NCBI RefSeq assembly: GCF_001303895.1 | Contig: NZ_LJSD01000075.1 | Span: 69,501 to 133,500, forward strand | Source: Mesorhizobium sp. 1M-11 | GTDB lineage: Bacteria; Pseudomonadota; Alphaproteobacteria; Rhizobiales; Rhizobiaceae | Reading direction: 5' to 3' | Length of the DNA: 64,000 nucleotides | In this document: one piece after another, positions 7,329 through 16,730 of the stretch | Position numbering within the stretch: position 1 is the stretch's first letter | Layout of the letters: each line of letters starts with the position of its first letter | The notes under the pieces: model-generated | Databases searched by the model: none | The model's input: only the letters and a program-made list of their open reading frames with translations | What the model was told of the DNA's origin: nothing | Translations under genes and position numbers: made by a program

Positions 7329-8645
7329 CTAGACGCGCTTGCGGTACATGGTGTCGAGCCAGACGGCGACGACCAGGACCAGCCCCACGACGATGTTCTG
7401 CAACGGCGTTTCGAGGCGAAGCAGAACCATTCCAGACTGCAGCGACTGCATCAGCAAGGCGCCCAGCATCGCGCCGATGATCGTGCCGGAGCCACCAGCG
7501 AGCGAAGTGCCACCAATGACGGCCGCCGCGATCACCAGCAACTCGTCCAGCGTGCCGAGTGAATTGGTCGAAGCGTTGAGACGAGCCGACGAGACGGCGG
7601 CTGCAACCGCAGCCAGCACACCCATGATCATGAACACCTTCATGGTGACCCAGCGCGTGTTGATGCCGGCGAGATTGGCCGCTTCGGGATTGCCGCCGAT
7701 GGCGAAGACGTAACGACCAAAACGCGTGCGGTTGGTGACGAAGGTCATGACAAGCCCGACCGCAACCGCCATCAACACGGGGATGGCCATGCCGTGAGCG
7801 ATGAAAAGGCCGCCTTCGGGAACCGTGATGTTGTTGGCTTCGGCGTATCTGTTCACCACCCCGACAGGCCACGGATAAGAATTGGCGATCGTCACAGCAC
7901 CGAGGATGATCGCGCAGGAGACGATACCCAGGAAAACTTCCGCCCAGACCGGGCGCAAGGGAAATTTGAAGCGCTTGCGCTGCACGCGGCCATTGAGCAG
8001 CATCGCGACCACGCCGGCGCACGCCGCAAGACCCAGTATCCAGCTCCAGGTGGACCCAATCGAACCGGCGGGACCGCCGCCCATCAGCTGAAAAGTGGCG
8101 TCCATCGGTGCGACCGTGCGACCGCTGGTGATCCACCAGGCAGCGCCGCGCCAGATCAGCAGGCCGCCAAGCGTGACGATGAAGGCCGGCACCTCCAGAT
8201 AGGCGATGATGAAGCCCTGTAGCGCGCCGATTGCCAGGCCGACGACGATGCCGGTGGCCAGCGCGATGACCCACAGCCATGGATTGCCGAGTTGCATGCC
8301 CATGACCCGGATCAGGAATTCGGCCTGGGCCACGCCCATGACCATGCCGACGACACCTTCGACAGACCCGACCGACAGGTCGATGTTTCGCATGACGATG
8401 ACCAGCACCATGCCGGTCGCCATGATGGCGACGGACGAGGTTTGCACCGACAGGTTCCACAGATTGCGGGGGGTCAGGAAAAGACCGCCAGACCACAGAT
8501 CCAGTCCCACCCAGATGATCACCAGGGCAGCGACCATTCCGAGCATGCGGATATCGAGTTCGGTCGCCTTGAGGAAGCGTCCGATGGTTGTCAGTTCGGC
8601 TGCGCGGGCACGATCGACCGGCGCATTCGAGGTCGTATCCGTCAT
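7329..8645 (-). CDS. xylH: D-xylose ABC transporter permease XylH
   Basis: A 438-residue BPD_transp_2 permease with about ten to twelve hydrophobic helices, the RNIDLSVGSVEG motif typical of ribose/xylose permeases, and the GGNPEAANLAGIN EAA-type loop. The ATG at 8645 has GGGAGGAAT in front of it; an upstream extension would run through a repeat. It is the membrane channel for XylF-bound sugar, powered by XylG. It is separated from xylF by 235 bases containing an intergenic repeat and a stem-loop, probably giving lower expression than the binding protein. Confidence 0.9.
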   Translation of the reverse strand: MTDTTSNAPVDRARAAELTTIGRFLKATELDIRMLGMVAALVIIWVGLDLWSGGLFLTPRNLWNLSVQTSSVAIMATGMVLVIVMRNIDLSVGSVEGVVGMVMGVAQAEFLIRVMGMQLGNPWLWVIALATGIVVGLAIGALQGFIIAYLEVPAFIVTLGGLLIWRGAAWWITSGRTVAPMDATFQLMGGGPAGSIGSTWSWILGLAACAGVVAMLLNGRVQRKRFKFPLRPVWAEVFLGIVSCAIILGAVTIANSYPWPVGVVNRYAEANNITVPEGGLFIAHGMAIPVLMAVAVGLVMTFVTNRTRFGRYVFAIGGNPEAANLAGINTRWVTMKVFMIMGVLAAVAAAVSSARLNASTNSLGTLDELLVIAAAVIGGTSLAGGSGTIIGAMLGALLMQSLQSGMVLLRLETPLQNIVVGLVLVVAVWLDTMYRKRV

Positions 8646-8659
8646 GATATTCCTCCCAC

Positions 8660-8760
8660 GAGCAATTCCAGCAAAGGTGCGCAGCGGTTTTGCGTTCGCA
8701 ATTGCGTAAAAACAAAGAGTTAGAGCGTTCCATGTTTCCGAGAAGAGCGGAAACGCTCTA
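8660..8760 (+). repeat. Two-palindrome intergenic repeat (copy 1), within the xyl operon
   Basis: About 100 bases with two inverted repeats: a GCAATTCC...GCAATTGC type outer stem, then a GAGCG-TTCC...GGAAACGCTC hairpin. The same arrangement recurs at 22521, 46024, 57939, 58861 and 63290. It resembles rhizobial intergenic mosaic elements. This copy lies between xylF and xylH. Confidence 0.85.
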
Positions 8761-8834
8761 ACCATGCGCCGCTTTCGGCCATGGCGTGCCACTCTACCGG
8801 GACTTGCCGGTCCCAGAGACAGGAACCGTTGCCA

Positions 8835-8860
8835 AGACCACGGCACTTGTGCCGTGGTCT
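8835..8860 (-). promoter_or_regulatory. Perfect stem-loop downstream of xylF
   Basis: A 12-bp perfect stem AGACCACGGCAC/GTGCCGTGGTCT with a 2-base loop lies 20 bases after the xylF stop. No T-run follows, so it is more likely an RNA-stabilising or processing element that raises xylF over xylHG than a full terminator. Confidence 0.65.
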
Positions 8861-8880
8861 CCTGCGTGCCGCAGACGTGC

Positions 8881-9921
<1,041 letters not shown>

Positions 9922-9975
9922 GTTTTCCTCCCCGCGCCCAAGGGCGCGCTTGTGTGCGTTGGCCATTGGAGAAGC

Positions 9976-9997
9976 TTTTTTTCGAGCTTCGAAAAAA
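9976..9997. promoter_or_regulatory. Putative ROK repressor operator 1
   Basis: Palindrome TTTTTTCGAGCTTCGAAAAAA, 55 bases before xylF. It shares the TTTCGA-rGC-nCGAAA core with the second site 75 bases away, in the xylF/ROK intergenic region (9922-10264). The rest of that 343-base gap holds no gene. Confidence 0.6.
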
Positions 9998-10044
9998 TAA
10001 TCGCGCAGGTACGGCTTTCTGTCAACGGGTTTCAGGATGTCCGC

Positions 10045-10072
10045 ATTATTTTTTTTCGAAGCACGAAATAAT
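10045..10072. promoter_or_regulatory. Putative ROK repressor operator 2
   Basis: Palindrome with ATTATTT and AAATAAT outer arms around a TTTCGAAGCACGAAA core. It is similar in sequence to the site at 9976 and spaced 75 bases centre to centre, about seven helical turns, which would allow a bridged repressor. Confidence 0.6.
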
Positions 10073-10264
10073 AGTGACTGAAGCGGTATGTTCTGCCACT
10101 ATCTGTGGAGGAGCGCGCTGTCGTAACACGGAAAACGAAACAGGGTTTTGCATTCGTTCCCGCGTCGACCTATGCACAAAGGATGCGCTTTCAGAATACC
10201 CATAACGGACCGGGCGCAACGACTTCGGCGCGCGCGGCCGGACGGGGGGAGGAACGGCAAGGAC

Positions 10265-11500
10265 ATGACTGTCGGGATTCGTCACGACGATTTGCGCCGC
10301 AGAAACCGCGCAATGGTGCTTGCCGCGGTGCGTCGTTCCGGACAACCTTCCCGCACCGAAATCACCGCCATCACCGGCCTCAGCCATTCGACCATTTCCG
10401 CGATTTCGTCCGATCTCATCGCTGAAGGCATTCTGCGCGAGGGCCGCAGCGAACCGACGGCATCGAAACGAGGCCGCCCCCAGGTGGGATTGCAGCTCGA
10501 CCCGAGCGCGGCAGCTGTCCTGACGGTCGTTCTGTCGCTTAATCTTTTGACGGCCGCAGCCATCGACTATGCCGGCAAGGTCCTCGCCGAGGAAACCTGT
10601 CGTCTGGATACGCTGTCGCTGCCGCGGGAAGCATTGATCACTGAATGCGTCGAAATGGTCAGGCGGCGACTTGGCGACAGGAGCCTGGCCGAACATCGGG
10701 TGCTGCGCATCGCCTTCGCCGTTCAGGGCACGGCCGACTCGCACGCGCGCACCATGCTTTGGACGCCGATCACGCCGCATGGCGATATCCCTTTCGCCGA
10801 TATCCTGGAAAAAGCCTTCGGCATTCCCGTCATCGTCGAGAATGACTGCAACATGATGGCGGTCGCCTTGCGCTGGCGCGGCACGGACCGTTACCGCGAC
10901 GACTTCATCGCCGTTCTGCTCTCGCACGGCATCGGCATGGGTATCGTGCTCAATGGCGAATTGTTCATCGGCACCCAATCGTCCGGCGGTGAATTCGGAC
11001 ACATGATCCACCGGCCGAAGGGCGCGTTGTGTCGTTGCGGTCGTCACGGTTGCGTCGAAGCCTATGCCGGCAATTACGCAATCTGGCGCAATGCCCACGG
11101 CCTCGATGAAAACACCGAACCAGCCGCCGACATTCCGGATGACGAGATGCTGTCCTTGGCCGAAAAGGCTCGCGCCGGCGCCGGTCCGGAACGAGACGCC
11201 TATGAGCAGGCCGGATCGGCCCTTGGTTACAGCCTCGGCTCGCTTTTTTCTGTCATCGACCCTGCGCCGGTGACTTTCGTCGGGATCGGAGCGACAGCCT
11301 TCGACCTGATCGAACCGGCACTGCGGCGCGCCATTGCCGAGACTGCCGGCGGCCAGCATTCCGAGTCGATTGTCTTCGCAACCGAACCCAAGGAACAGAT
11401 CCTGATCCGCGAAGGCTGCGCCATGCGCGCGCTGACCTTCATCGATCAGGAGATCTTCGCGCTGGGCAGTCCGGCGGCATTGGCGCTTCAGGAGAGCTGA
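10265..11500 (+). CDS. xylR: ROK family transcriptional repressor of the xylose operon
   Basis: A 411-residue protein with an N-terminal winged helix-turn-helix (about 10-70; SRTEITAITGLSHSTISAI) and a ROK sugar-kinase-like domain. Visible ROK features are the sugar-binding ENDCNMMA segment, SGGEFGHM, and the zinc-type motif CRCGRHGCVEAY. It lacks an obvious phosphate-binding kinase start, as expected for a repressor. ROK regulators of this type repress xyl genes until xylose binds. The ATG at 10265 sits after GGGGGGAGGAAC. It diverges from xylF with two palindromes in between. The symbol is assigned from context. Confidence 0.85.
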   Translation: MTVGIRHDDLRRRNRAMVLAAVRRSGQPSRTEITAITGLSHSTISAISSDLIAEGILREGRSEPTASKRGRPQVGLQLDPSAAAVLTVVLSLNLLTAAAIDYAGKVLAEETCRLDTLSLPREALITECVEMVRRRLGDRSLAEHRVLRIAFAVQGTADSHARTMLWTPITPHGDIPFADILEKAFGIPVIVENDCNMMAVALRWRGTDRYRDDFIAVLLSHGIGMGIVLNGELFIGTQSSGGEFGHMIHRPKGALCRCGRHGCVEAYAGNYAIWRNAHGLDENTEPAADIPDDEMLSLAEKARAGAGPERDAYEQAGSALGYSLGSLFSVIDPAPVTFVGIGATAFDLIEPALRRAIAETAGGQHSESIVFATEPKEQILIREGCAMRALTFIDQEIFALGSPAALALQES

Positions 11501-11519
11501 GCGCCGCTCCGTCTTTCTT

Positions 11520-11570
11520 GGAGCATGATCTTTTCCGAAAACCGGTTCCCACTTTTCGGGATCATGCTCT
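11520..11570. repeat. Short palindromic intergenic repeat, GAGCATGATC type
   Basis: An inverted repeat with GAGCATGATC and GATCATGCTC ends and an internal TTTTCCGAAAA/CTTTTCGGG part lies between the convergent ROK gene and phoB. It differs in sequence from the six longer repeats. It could serve as a terminator hairpin for both genes. Confidence 0.75.
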
Positions 11571-11571
11571 A

Positions 11572-12261
11572 TCAATCCTCGCGGATGGCGTAACCCGAAC
11601 CGCGGATCGTGCGGATGACGTCCGGCATGCGGCCGTTGTTGACCGCCTTGCGCAGACGGCCGACATGCACGTCCACGGTGCGTTCATCGATATAGATCGT
11701 CTCGCCCCAGACATTGTCGAGCAACTGGCTGCGCGAGAAGACCCGACCCGGGTGGCGCATCATGAATTCCAGGAGCCGGAACTCCGTCGGCCCGAGCCGG
11801 ATCTCGCTCTTCTTGCGGTAGACCCGGTGCGACTCGCGGTCGAGCACGATATCGCCGACCTTGAGCACGGAGGACAACACTTCAGGCTTCGCACGGCGCA
11901 GCAGCGCCTTCACGCGAGCCATGAACTCCGGCATCGAGAATGGTTTGACCAGATAGTCGTCCGCGCCGGTGGAAAGGCCGCGCACCCGATCGCTTTCCTC
12001 ACCGCGCGCCGTCAGCATGATGACCGGCAGACGCTCGGTCTCCGGCCGCATCCTGAGCCGCCGGCACAGTTCGATGCCGGATACCGCCGGCACCATCCAG
12101 TCGAGCACCAGAAGGTCCGGAACATTCTCCTGAAGCCTGATCTCGGCTTCGTCACCCCTGGCGACCACTTCGACCTGGTAGCCCTCGGATTCCAGATTGT
12201 AACGGAGAAGGACGCCCAACGGCTCCTCATCCTCTACCACCATGACGCGCGGCGCGATCAT
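11572..12261 (-). CDS. phoB: Phosphate regulon response regulator PhoB
   Basis: A 229-residue OmpR-family regulator. The receiver domain (about 4-120) has acidic residues E10-D11-E12, phosphoacceptor D54 (LVLDWMVP), T84 and K107 in VKPFS. The C-terminal winged helix (about 135-225) contains LGPTEFRLLEFMMRHPGRVF and ERTVDVHVGRLRKA, characteristic of PhoB. It activates PHO-box promoters under phosphate limitation. It is the last gene of pstSCAB-phoU-phoB, 18 bases after phoU. No phoR is found next to it, so its kinase must be encoded elsewhere or be another kinase. Confidence 0.96.
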   Translation of the reverse strand: MIAPRVMVVEDEEPLGVLLRYNLESEGYQVEVVARGDEAEIRLQENVPDLLVLDWMVPAVSGIELCRRLRMRPETERLPVIMLTARGEESDRVRGLSTGADDYLVKPFSMPEFMARVKALLRRAKPEVLSSVLKVGDIVLDRESHRVYRKKSEIRLGPTEFRLLEFMMRHPGRVFSRSQLLDNVWGETIYIDERTVDVHVGRLRKAVNNGRMPDVIRTIRGSGYAIRED

Positions 12262-12279
12262 CTTGCCGTCCGTCCCTGA

Positions 12280-12987
12280 TCAGGCCGCCGGAGCGGCAGC
12301 AGCCGTCTCGTCGAGCTTCGGCCGATTGGGCGGCAATTGTTCGCCCGTCAGCACGTAGAAAGCGTTTTCGGCGATGTTGGTGACATGGTCGCCGATGCGT
12401 TCGAGGTTTTTGGCGCAGAACAGAAGATGCGTGCAGGCCGTGATGTTGCGCGGGTCCTCCATCATATAGGTGAGAAGCTCCCGGAAGACGGACGTGTATT
12501 TCACATCGACGCGCTCATCGTCGGCCCTGAGCTGGGCGAGGCCCTCTGCATCCCCTGCCGCATACTTTTCGACGACGCCATCGACCTGGCCGAGCACCAG
12601 TTGCGCCATGGAATCGATCGAATGTGAGAGATCGCGCGGCGTAGCGCCTTGCCCGACCGCGCCGACACGCTTGGCGATGTTCTTGGCCAGATCGCCGATA
12701 CGTTCCAGGTCTCCGGCCATGCGGATGGCACCGACCACGGCGCGCAGGTCCTGCGCCATTGGCTGGCGCTTGGCAATCAGCGTGATGGCCCGGTTGTCCA
12801 GCTCGCGCTGGCGCGCATCCATGATCGCGTCGTCGGATACGACGCGTTGGGCAAGTCCGTTATCGGACTTGAGCAGCGCCTTGGTCGAGCTCGCGACCAT
12901 CGAAGAAGCAAGCTCCCCCATGTCGCTGATGAGCCTGCTGACCTGTCCGAGCTCTTCGTCGAACGAAGCGACGGTATGTTCGCCCAT
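12280..12987 (-). CDS. phoU: Phosphate transport regulator PhoU
   Basis: The 235-residue protein consists of two PhoU three-helix bundles (about 18-110 and 120-215) with the conserved acidic metal-binding motifs ERIGDLAKNIAKR and ERIGDHVTNIAE. PhoU links the PstSCAB transporter to PhoR kinase activity and limits phosphate uptake. It lies 38 bases after pstB and 18 bases before phoB in the same operon. The Ala/Pro-rich C-terminal tail is common in rhizobial PhoU. Length is normal. Confidence 0.96.
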   Translation of the reverse strand: MGEHTVASFDEELGQVSRLISDMGELASSMVASSTKALLKSDNGLAQRVVSDDAIMDARQRELDNRAITLIAKRQPMAQDLRAVVGAIRMAGDLERIGDLAKNIAKRVGAVGQGATPRDLSHSIDSMAQLVLGQVDGVVEKYAAGDAEGLAQLRADDERVDVKYTSVFRELLTYMMEDPRNITACTHLLFCAKNLERIGDHVTNIAENAFYVLTGEQLPPNRPKLDETAAAAPAA

Positions 12988-13025
12988 AGTTGTGTCCTCG
13001 CTTTTCCTCGGCAGCCGTCGCTCAC

Positions 13026-13850
13026 TCAGCCGAAGCGGCCGGTGATGTAGTCTTGCGTGCGCTTGTCGTCGGGATTGGTGAACATCTTGTCGGTGGCACC
13101 TTCCTCGACCAGGTAGCCGAGATGGAACATCGCCGTGCGCTGCGAAACGCGGGCGGCCTGCTGCATCGAATGGGTCACGATGACGATCGTATAGTTCTGC
13201 CGCAGTTCATCGATCAGTTCCTCGACCTTGGCAGTGGCGATCGGATCGAGTGCCGAGCATGGCTCGTCCATCAGAATGACTTCGGGCGACACCGCGATCG
13301 CGCGTGCAATGCATAGGCGCTGCTGCTGGCCACCAGAAAGGCCGGTGCCCGGCTCGCCGAGACGGTCCTTCACTTCATTCCAGATCGCGGCCTTCTGCAG
13401 GCTGGACTCCACGATGCGATCCATGTCGGCCTTGTTCCTGGCCAGGCCATGGATACGCGGACCGTAGGCGACGTTCTCATAGATCGATTTGGGGAACGGG
13501 TTGGGTTTCTGGAACACCATGCCGACGCGGGCGCGCAACTCCACCACGTCGATCTTCGGATCGTAGATGTCCTCGCTGTCCAACGTGATCTGGCCGCCGA
13601 CCTTGGCGGAATCGATCGTATCGTTCATGCGGTTGAGACAGCGCAGAAAAGTCGATTTTCCGCAGCCGGAGGGGCCGATCAGCGCCGTCACCTGGTTCTG
13701 GCGAATGTCGAGATTAACGTCGAACAGCGCCTGTTTCTCGCCGTAGTGCACGGTCACCTTGTCGCCGCGCATCTTGATGACTTCGTTCGTCTGGGCGCTC
13801 ATCTGGCTGCTCACTGCCTGTTCGAGGGTCTTTTCCGTCATGATATTCAT
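13026..13850 (-). CDS. pstB: Phosphate ABC transporter ATP-binding protein PstB
   Basis: The 274-residue ATPase has Walker A GPSGCGKST, the PstB-specific FLRCLNRMND segment, signature LSGGQQQRLCIARA and Walker B VILMDEPCSALDP. It powers phosphate import through PstC and PstA. The ATG at 13850 was chosen because GGAGCCTGAT lies in front of it; the longer open frame overlaps pstA. Its start is 14 bases after the pstA stop. The C-terminus YITGRFG is standard for PstB. Confidence 0.96.
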   Translation of the reverse strand: MNIMTEKTLEQAVSSQMSAQTNEVIKMRGDKVTVHYGEKQALFDVNLDIRQNQVTALIGPSGCGKSTFLRCLNRMNDTIDSAKVGGQITLDSEDIYDPKIDVVELRARVGMVFQKPNPFPKSIYENVAYGPRIHGLARNKADMDRIVESSLQKAAIWNEVKDRLGEPGTGLSGGQQQRLCIARAIAVSPEVILMDEPCSALDPIATAKVEELIDELRQNYTIVIVTHSMQQAARVSQRTAMFHLGYLVEEGATDKMFTNPDDKRTQDYITGRFG

Positions 13851-13864
13851 ATCAGGCTCCCTTT

Positions 13865-15181
13865 CTACCAGCGCCGTTCGAAGCGGCGCCTGAGCACGAT
13901 CGCTGTGATGTTCATGGCCATCAGAAAGACCAGAAGGATGATGATTGCGCCGGACATGCGTTCCACGAACGCGCGTTCGGCCTCGTTCGCCCACATGTAG
14001 ATCTGCACCGGAAGCGCCGTCGCGGGATCGAAGGGGGTCGCCGGATAGTTGGCAACGAAAGCCACCATGCCGATCAAAAGCAGCGGCGCCGTTTCACCGA
14101 GTGCGCGCGCCAGGCCGATGATCGTCCCTGTCAGGATGCCGGGTGCAGCCAGCGGCAGGATGTGCTGGAACACCATCTGCATCTTCGAGGCACCCAGACC
14201 GAGCGCGGCCGAGCGGATCGAGGGTGGCACGGCGGCGAGCGCGGCACGTGTGGCGATGATGATGGTCGGCAGCGTCATCAGCGTCAGCACCAGACCACCG
14301 ACGAATGAAGCCGAACGCGGCATGCCGAGGAAATTGACGAAGACGGCAAGCCCGAGCAGGCCGAAGACGATCGAGGGCACCGCTGCCAGATTGTTGATGT
14401 TGACCTCGATCAGGTCGGTGAAGCGGCTCTTCTTGGCGAATTCCTCGAGGTAGATCGAGGCTGCGACACCGATCGGCAGTGCAAGCAGCAGCACGATCAC
14501 CATCATGTAGAACGAACCGATGATGGCGACACCGAGACCCGAGGTTTCAGGCCGGCTGGAAGCGCCGAAAGTGAACAGGCCGGTGTTGAAATGCTCGGCC
14601 ATCGCGCCATCGGCCTTGAGCTTGTTCATCCACTCGACCTGCTGGTCGGAGACCTTGCGACGCTCTTCCGGAACCGTGAGGTCGATCTGGCCCTTGAACG
14701 CGGAATCGAGATTGGCGCCAGCAAGGATGTTAACATTGCGGGTGGTGCCGATCACGGCCGGATCGGAAACAACAACATCGCGCAACTGCACACGGGATCC
14801 ATCGGACAGGAAGCCCTTCAGCCTCGTCATCATCGGCTTGTTCTTCGGATCGATACCAAGCTTCTCGGCCAGCGCCTTTTGCGCCAGGGCCGGGTAGTTG
14901 GCGGTGACCAGAACGCTCGGATCCGTCGCCCGCTTGTTGTCCGGATCGATCACCTTCTCTTCGAAATTGATCGGCAACGACACCGTCGTCTGCCAGAAGG
15001 AGGTGTACCCCTTGGTCAGGATCGACAGAAGCATGACGACCAGGAAGGCCAGGCCGACCAGGATCGCCAGCACACCATAGAGGCGGAAACGGCGTTCTGC
15101 TGCGTAGCGGCGCTTGAGGCCGATGTCGCGGCGCGCGGGAGGCGTGGCGGTGGCGACCGTATCCAGGGTGACGTCGGTCAT
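13865..15181 (-). CDS. pstA: Phosphate ABC transporter permease PstA
   Basis: The 438-residue permease is longer than E. coli PstA (about 296). It carries a large periplasmic insertion (about residues 62-215, the DUF3333 region typical of rhizobial PstA) between the first membrane helix (about 36-57) and the BPD_transp_1 core. The core has the EAA-type loop AALGLGASKMQMVFQHILPLAAPGI. It overlaps the pstC stop by four bases (ATGA), so translation is coupled. With PstC it forms the phosphate channel. Confidence 0.94.
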   Translation of the reverse strand: MTDVTLDTVATATPPARRDIGLKRRYAAERRFRLYGVLAILVGLAFLVVMLLSILTKGYTSFWQTTVSLPINFEEKVIDPDNKRATDPSVLVTANYPALAQKALAEKLGIDPKNKPMMTRLKGFLSDGSRVQLRDVVVSDPAVIGTTRNVNILAGANLDSAFKGQIDLTVPEERRKVSDQQVEWMNKLKADGAMAEHFNTGLFTFGASSRPETSGLGVAIIGSFYMMVIVLLLALPIGVAASIYLEEFAKKSRFTDLIEVNINNLAAVPSIVFGLLGLAVFVNFLGMPRSASFVGGLVLTLMTLPTIIIATRAALAAVPPSIRSAALGLGASKMQMVFQHILPLAAPGILTGTIIGLARALGETAPLLLIGMVAFVANYPATPFDPATALPVQIYMWANEAERAFVERMSGAIIILLVFLMAMNITAIVLRRRFERRW

Positions 15182-16635
15182 TCGTACTGCTCCCGGTATT
15201 TGCGCACGATATAGAGGGCGACGATGTTCATCACCAGCGTCAGCACGAACAGCGTGATGCCGAGCGCGAAGGCGACAAGCGTCTGCGGCGAGTTGAACTC
15301 GAGATCGCCGGTCAGCTGATTGACGATCTTGACGGTGATGGTGGTCATTGCTTCGAACGGGTTGAGCGTGAGGTTGGCGGCAACACCGGCGGCCAGCACG
15401 ACGATCATGGTTTCGCCGATGGCGCGCGAGGCGGTGAGCAGGATGGCGCCCACGATGCCAGGCAAGGCCGCGGGCAGGATCACACGCTTGATCGTCTCCG
15501 ACCGCGTCGCACCAAGGCCAAGCGAGCCGTCACGCATGGCGCGCGGCACCGCCGTGATGATGTCGTCGGACAACGAAGACACCACCGGGATCAACATCAC
15601 GCCCATCACCAGGCCGGCGGTCAGGATCGACTGTGCCTGGATGAAGGAAGCTCCACCGGCAAGAGCCGCGCTGAGATCGCGCAGGAAAGGTCCAAGCGTG
15701 ACGAGTGCGAAGATGCCGTAGACGATGGTTGGGATGCCGGCCAGCAGTTCGAGTGCCGGCTTCACCGTGGCACGCACTCTCGGCGCGGCATATTCGGCCA
15801 TATAGACCGCCGACATCAGGCCGATCGGCACCGCGACAAGCAGCGCGACGAAAGCGATGTAGAGCGTACCGGCAAGCAGCGGGATCAGGCCGAACTGGCC
15901 TTCGGAAGCGCCGGCGCCAGCCGCGGCGAAACGTGGATCCCAAACGGTACCGAAGAAGAACTGCATCGGCGGCACGCGGTTGAAGAAGTTCAACGTCTGG
16001 AACAGCATCGACAGCACGATGCCGATCGTCGTCAGGATGGCGATGGTCGAGGCGCCGAGCAGCCCCCAAAGCATCAGTCTTTCGACGTTGTTGCGGGCAC
16101 GGGCGCGGAGCTGCACCTGCGAAATTCCGTAGAAGGCGCCGGCCATTGCCAGGCCTATCGTGCCGATGGCGCCGATCAACCCAAGCCTGTCGGAGGCCTG
16201 GTTGGCCTCAGCGGCGATCGGGATCATGTAGTCCTGCGTGTCGGTTGCGAGCGCCACGCCCTTGGCGGCGAGAAGCGGCTGCAGTTCAGCGAAGGTTGCC
16301 GGCAATGCCGCCAGTTGCTGTGCATCGAGCTTGCGCAGGCCGTTGGCTAGGCTCTTGGTCAGGCTGACCGCCAGCGGTTCGCTGGCCACGCCGGTCTCGG
16401 CCGGCATCTGCGCATGCAAATGGCTGTTGAGATAGACGGAGGAGCCGATGCTCCACAGAGCCAGGAAAAGGACCGCCGGCAGAACACCCAGGAGGAACGC
16501 CCACCAGCCATGATAGTGAGCACGTGAATGCGGCTTGACCTTGCCGTCGTCCTGCGCTGCCGCGCGCTGTCTTGCGATGACGAAGGCGACTATGCCGATG
16601 ACAACTACGATTGCCAGCACGAGCATGGATGACAT
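15178..16635 (-). CDS. pstC: Phosphate ABC transporter permease PstC
   Basis: The 485-residue permease has an N-terminal helix (about 4-20), a second near 45-65, a periplasmic region (about 70-150), and a BPD_transp_1 core with the loop GSLGLGATRSETIKRVILPAALPGI and the helix RAIGETMIVVLAAG. The long N-terminal extension is the usual rhizobial form. It partners PstA (4-base overlap at its end). It follows pstS after 95 bases containing a stem-loop, which fits a transcript richer in the pstS part. Confidence 0.94.
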   Translation of the reverse strand: MSSMLVLAIVVVIGIVAFVIARQRAAAQDDGKVKPHSRAHYHGWWAFLLGVLPAVLFLALWSIGSSVYLNSHLHAQMPAETGVASEPLAVSLTKSLANGLRKLDAQQLAALPATFAELQPLLAAKGVALATDTQDYMIPIAAEANQASDRLGLIGAIGTIGLAMAGAFYGISQVQLRARARNNVERLMLWGLLGASTIAILTTIGIVLSMLFQTLNFFNRVPPMQFFFGTVWDPRFAAAGAGASEGQFGLIPLLAGTLYIAFVALLVAVPIGLMSAVYMAEYAAPRVRATVKPALELLAGIPTIVYGIFALVTLGPFLRDLSAALAGGASFIQAQSILTAGLVMGVMLIPVVSSLSDDIITAVPRAMRDGSLGLGATRSETIKRVILPAALPGIVGAILLTASRAIGETMIVVLAAGVAANLTLNPFEAMTTITVKIVNQLTGDLEFNSPQTLVAFALGITLFVLTLVMNIVALYIVRKYREQYE

Positions 16636-16688
16636 GGGGCGGCCTCTGAAAGCTCACGAAAGCTGCCGACCGCTAGCCGACAGCGGCG

Positions 16689-16719
16689 ACCGGGGCGCAG
16701 GTCGAACCTGCACCCCGGT
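16689..16719 (-). promoter_or_regulatory. Stem-loop between pstS and pstC
   Basis: A 14-base inverted repeat ACCGGGGCGCAGGT/ACCTGCACCCCGGT with one internal mismatch and a 3-base loop lies 12 bases after the pstS stop. There is no T-run. It probably stabilises the pstS end or causes partial termination. Confidence 0.6.
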
Positions 16720-16730
16720 ACCTGGGAGGA

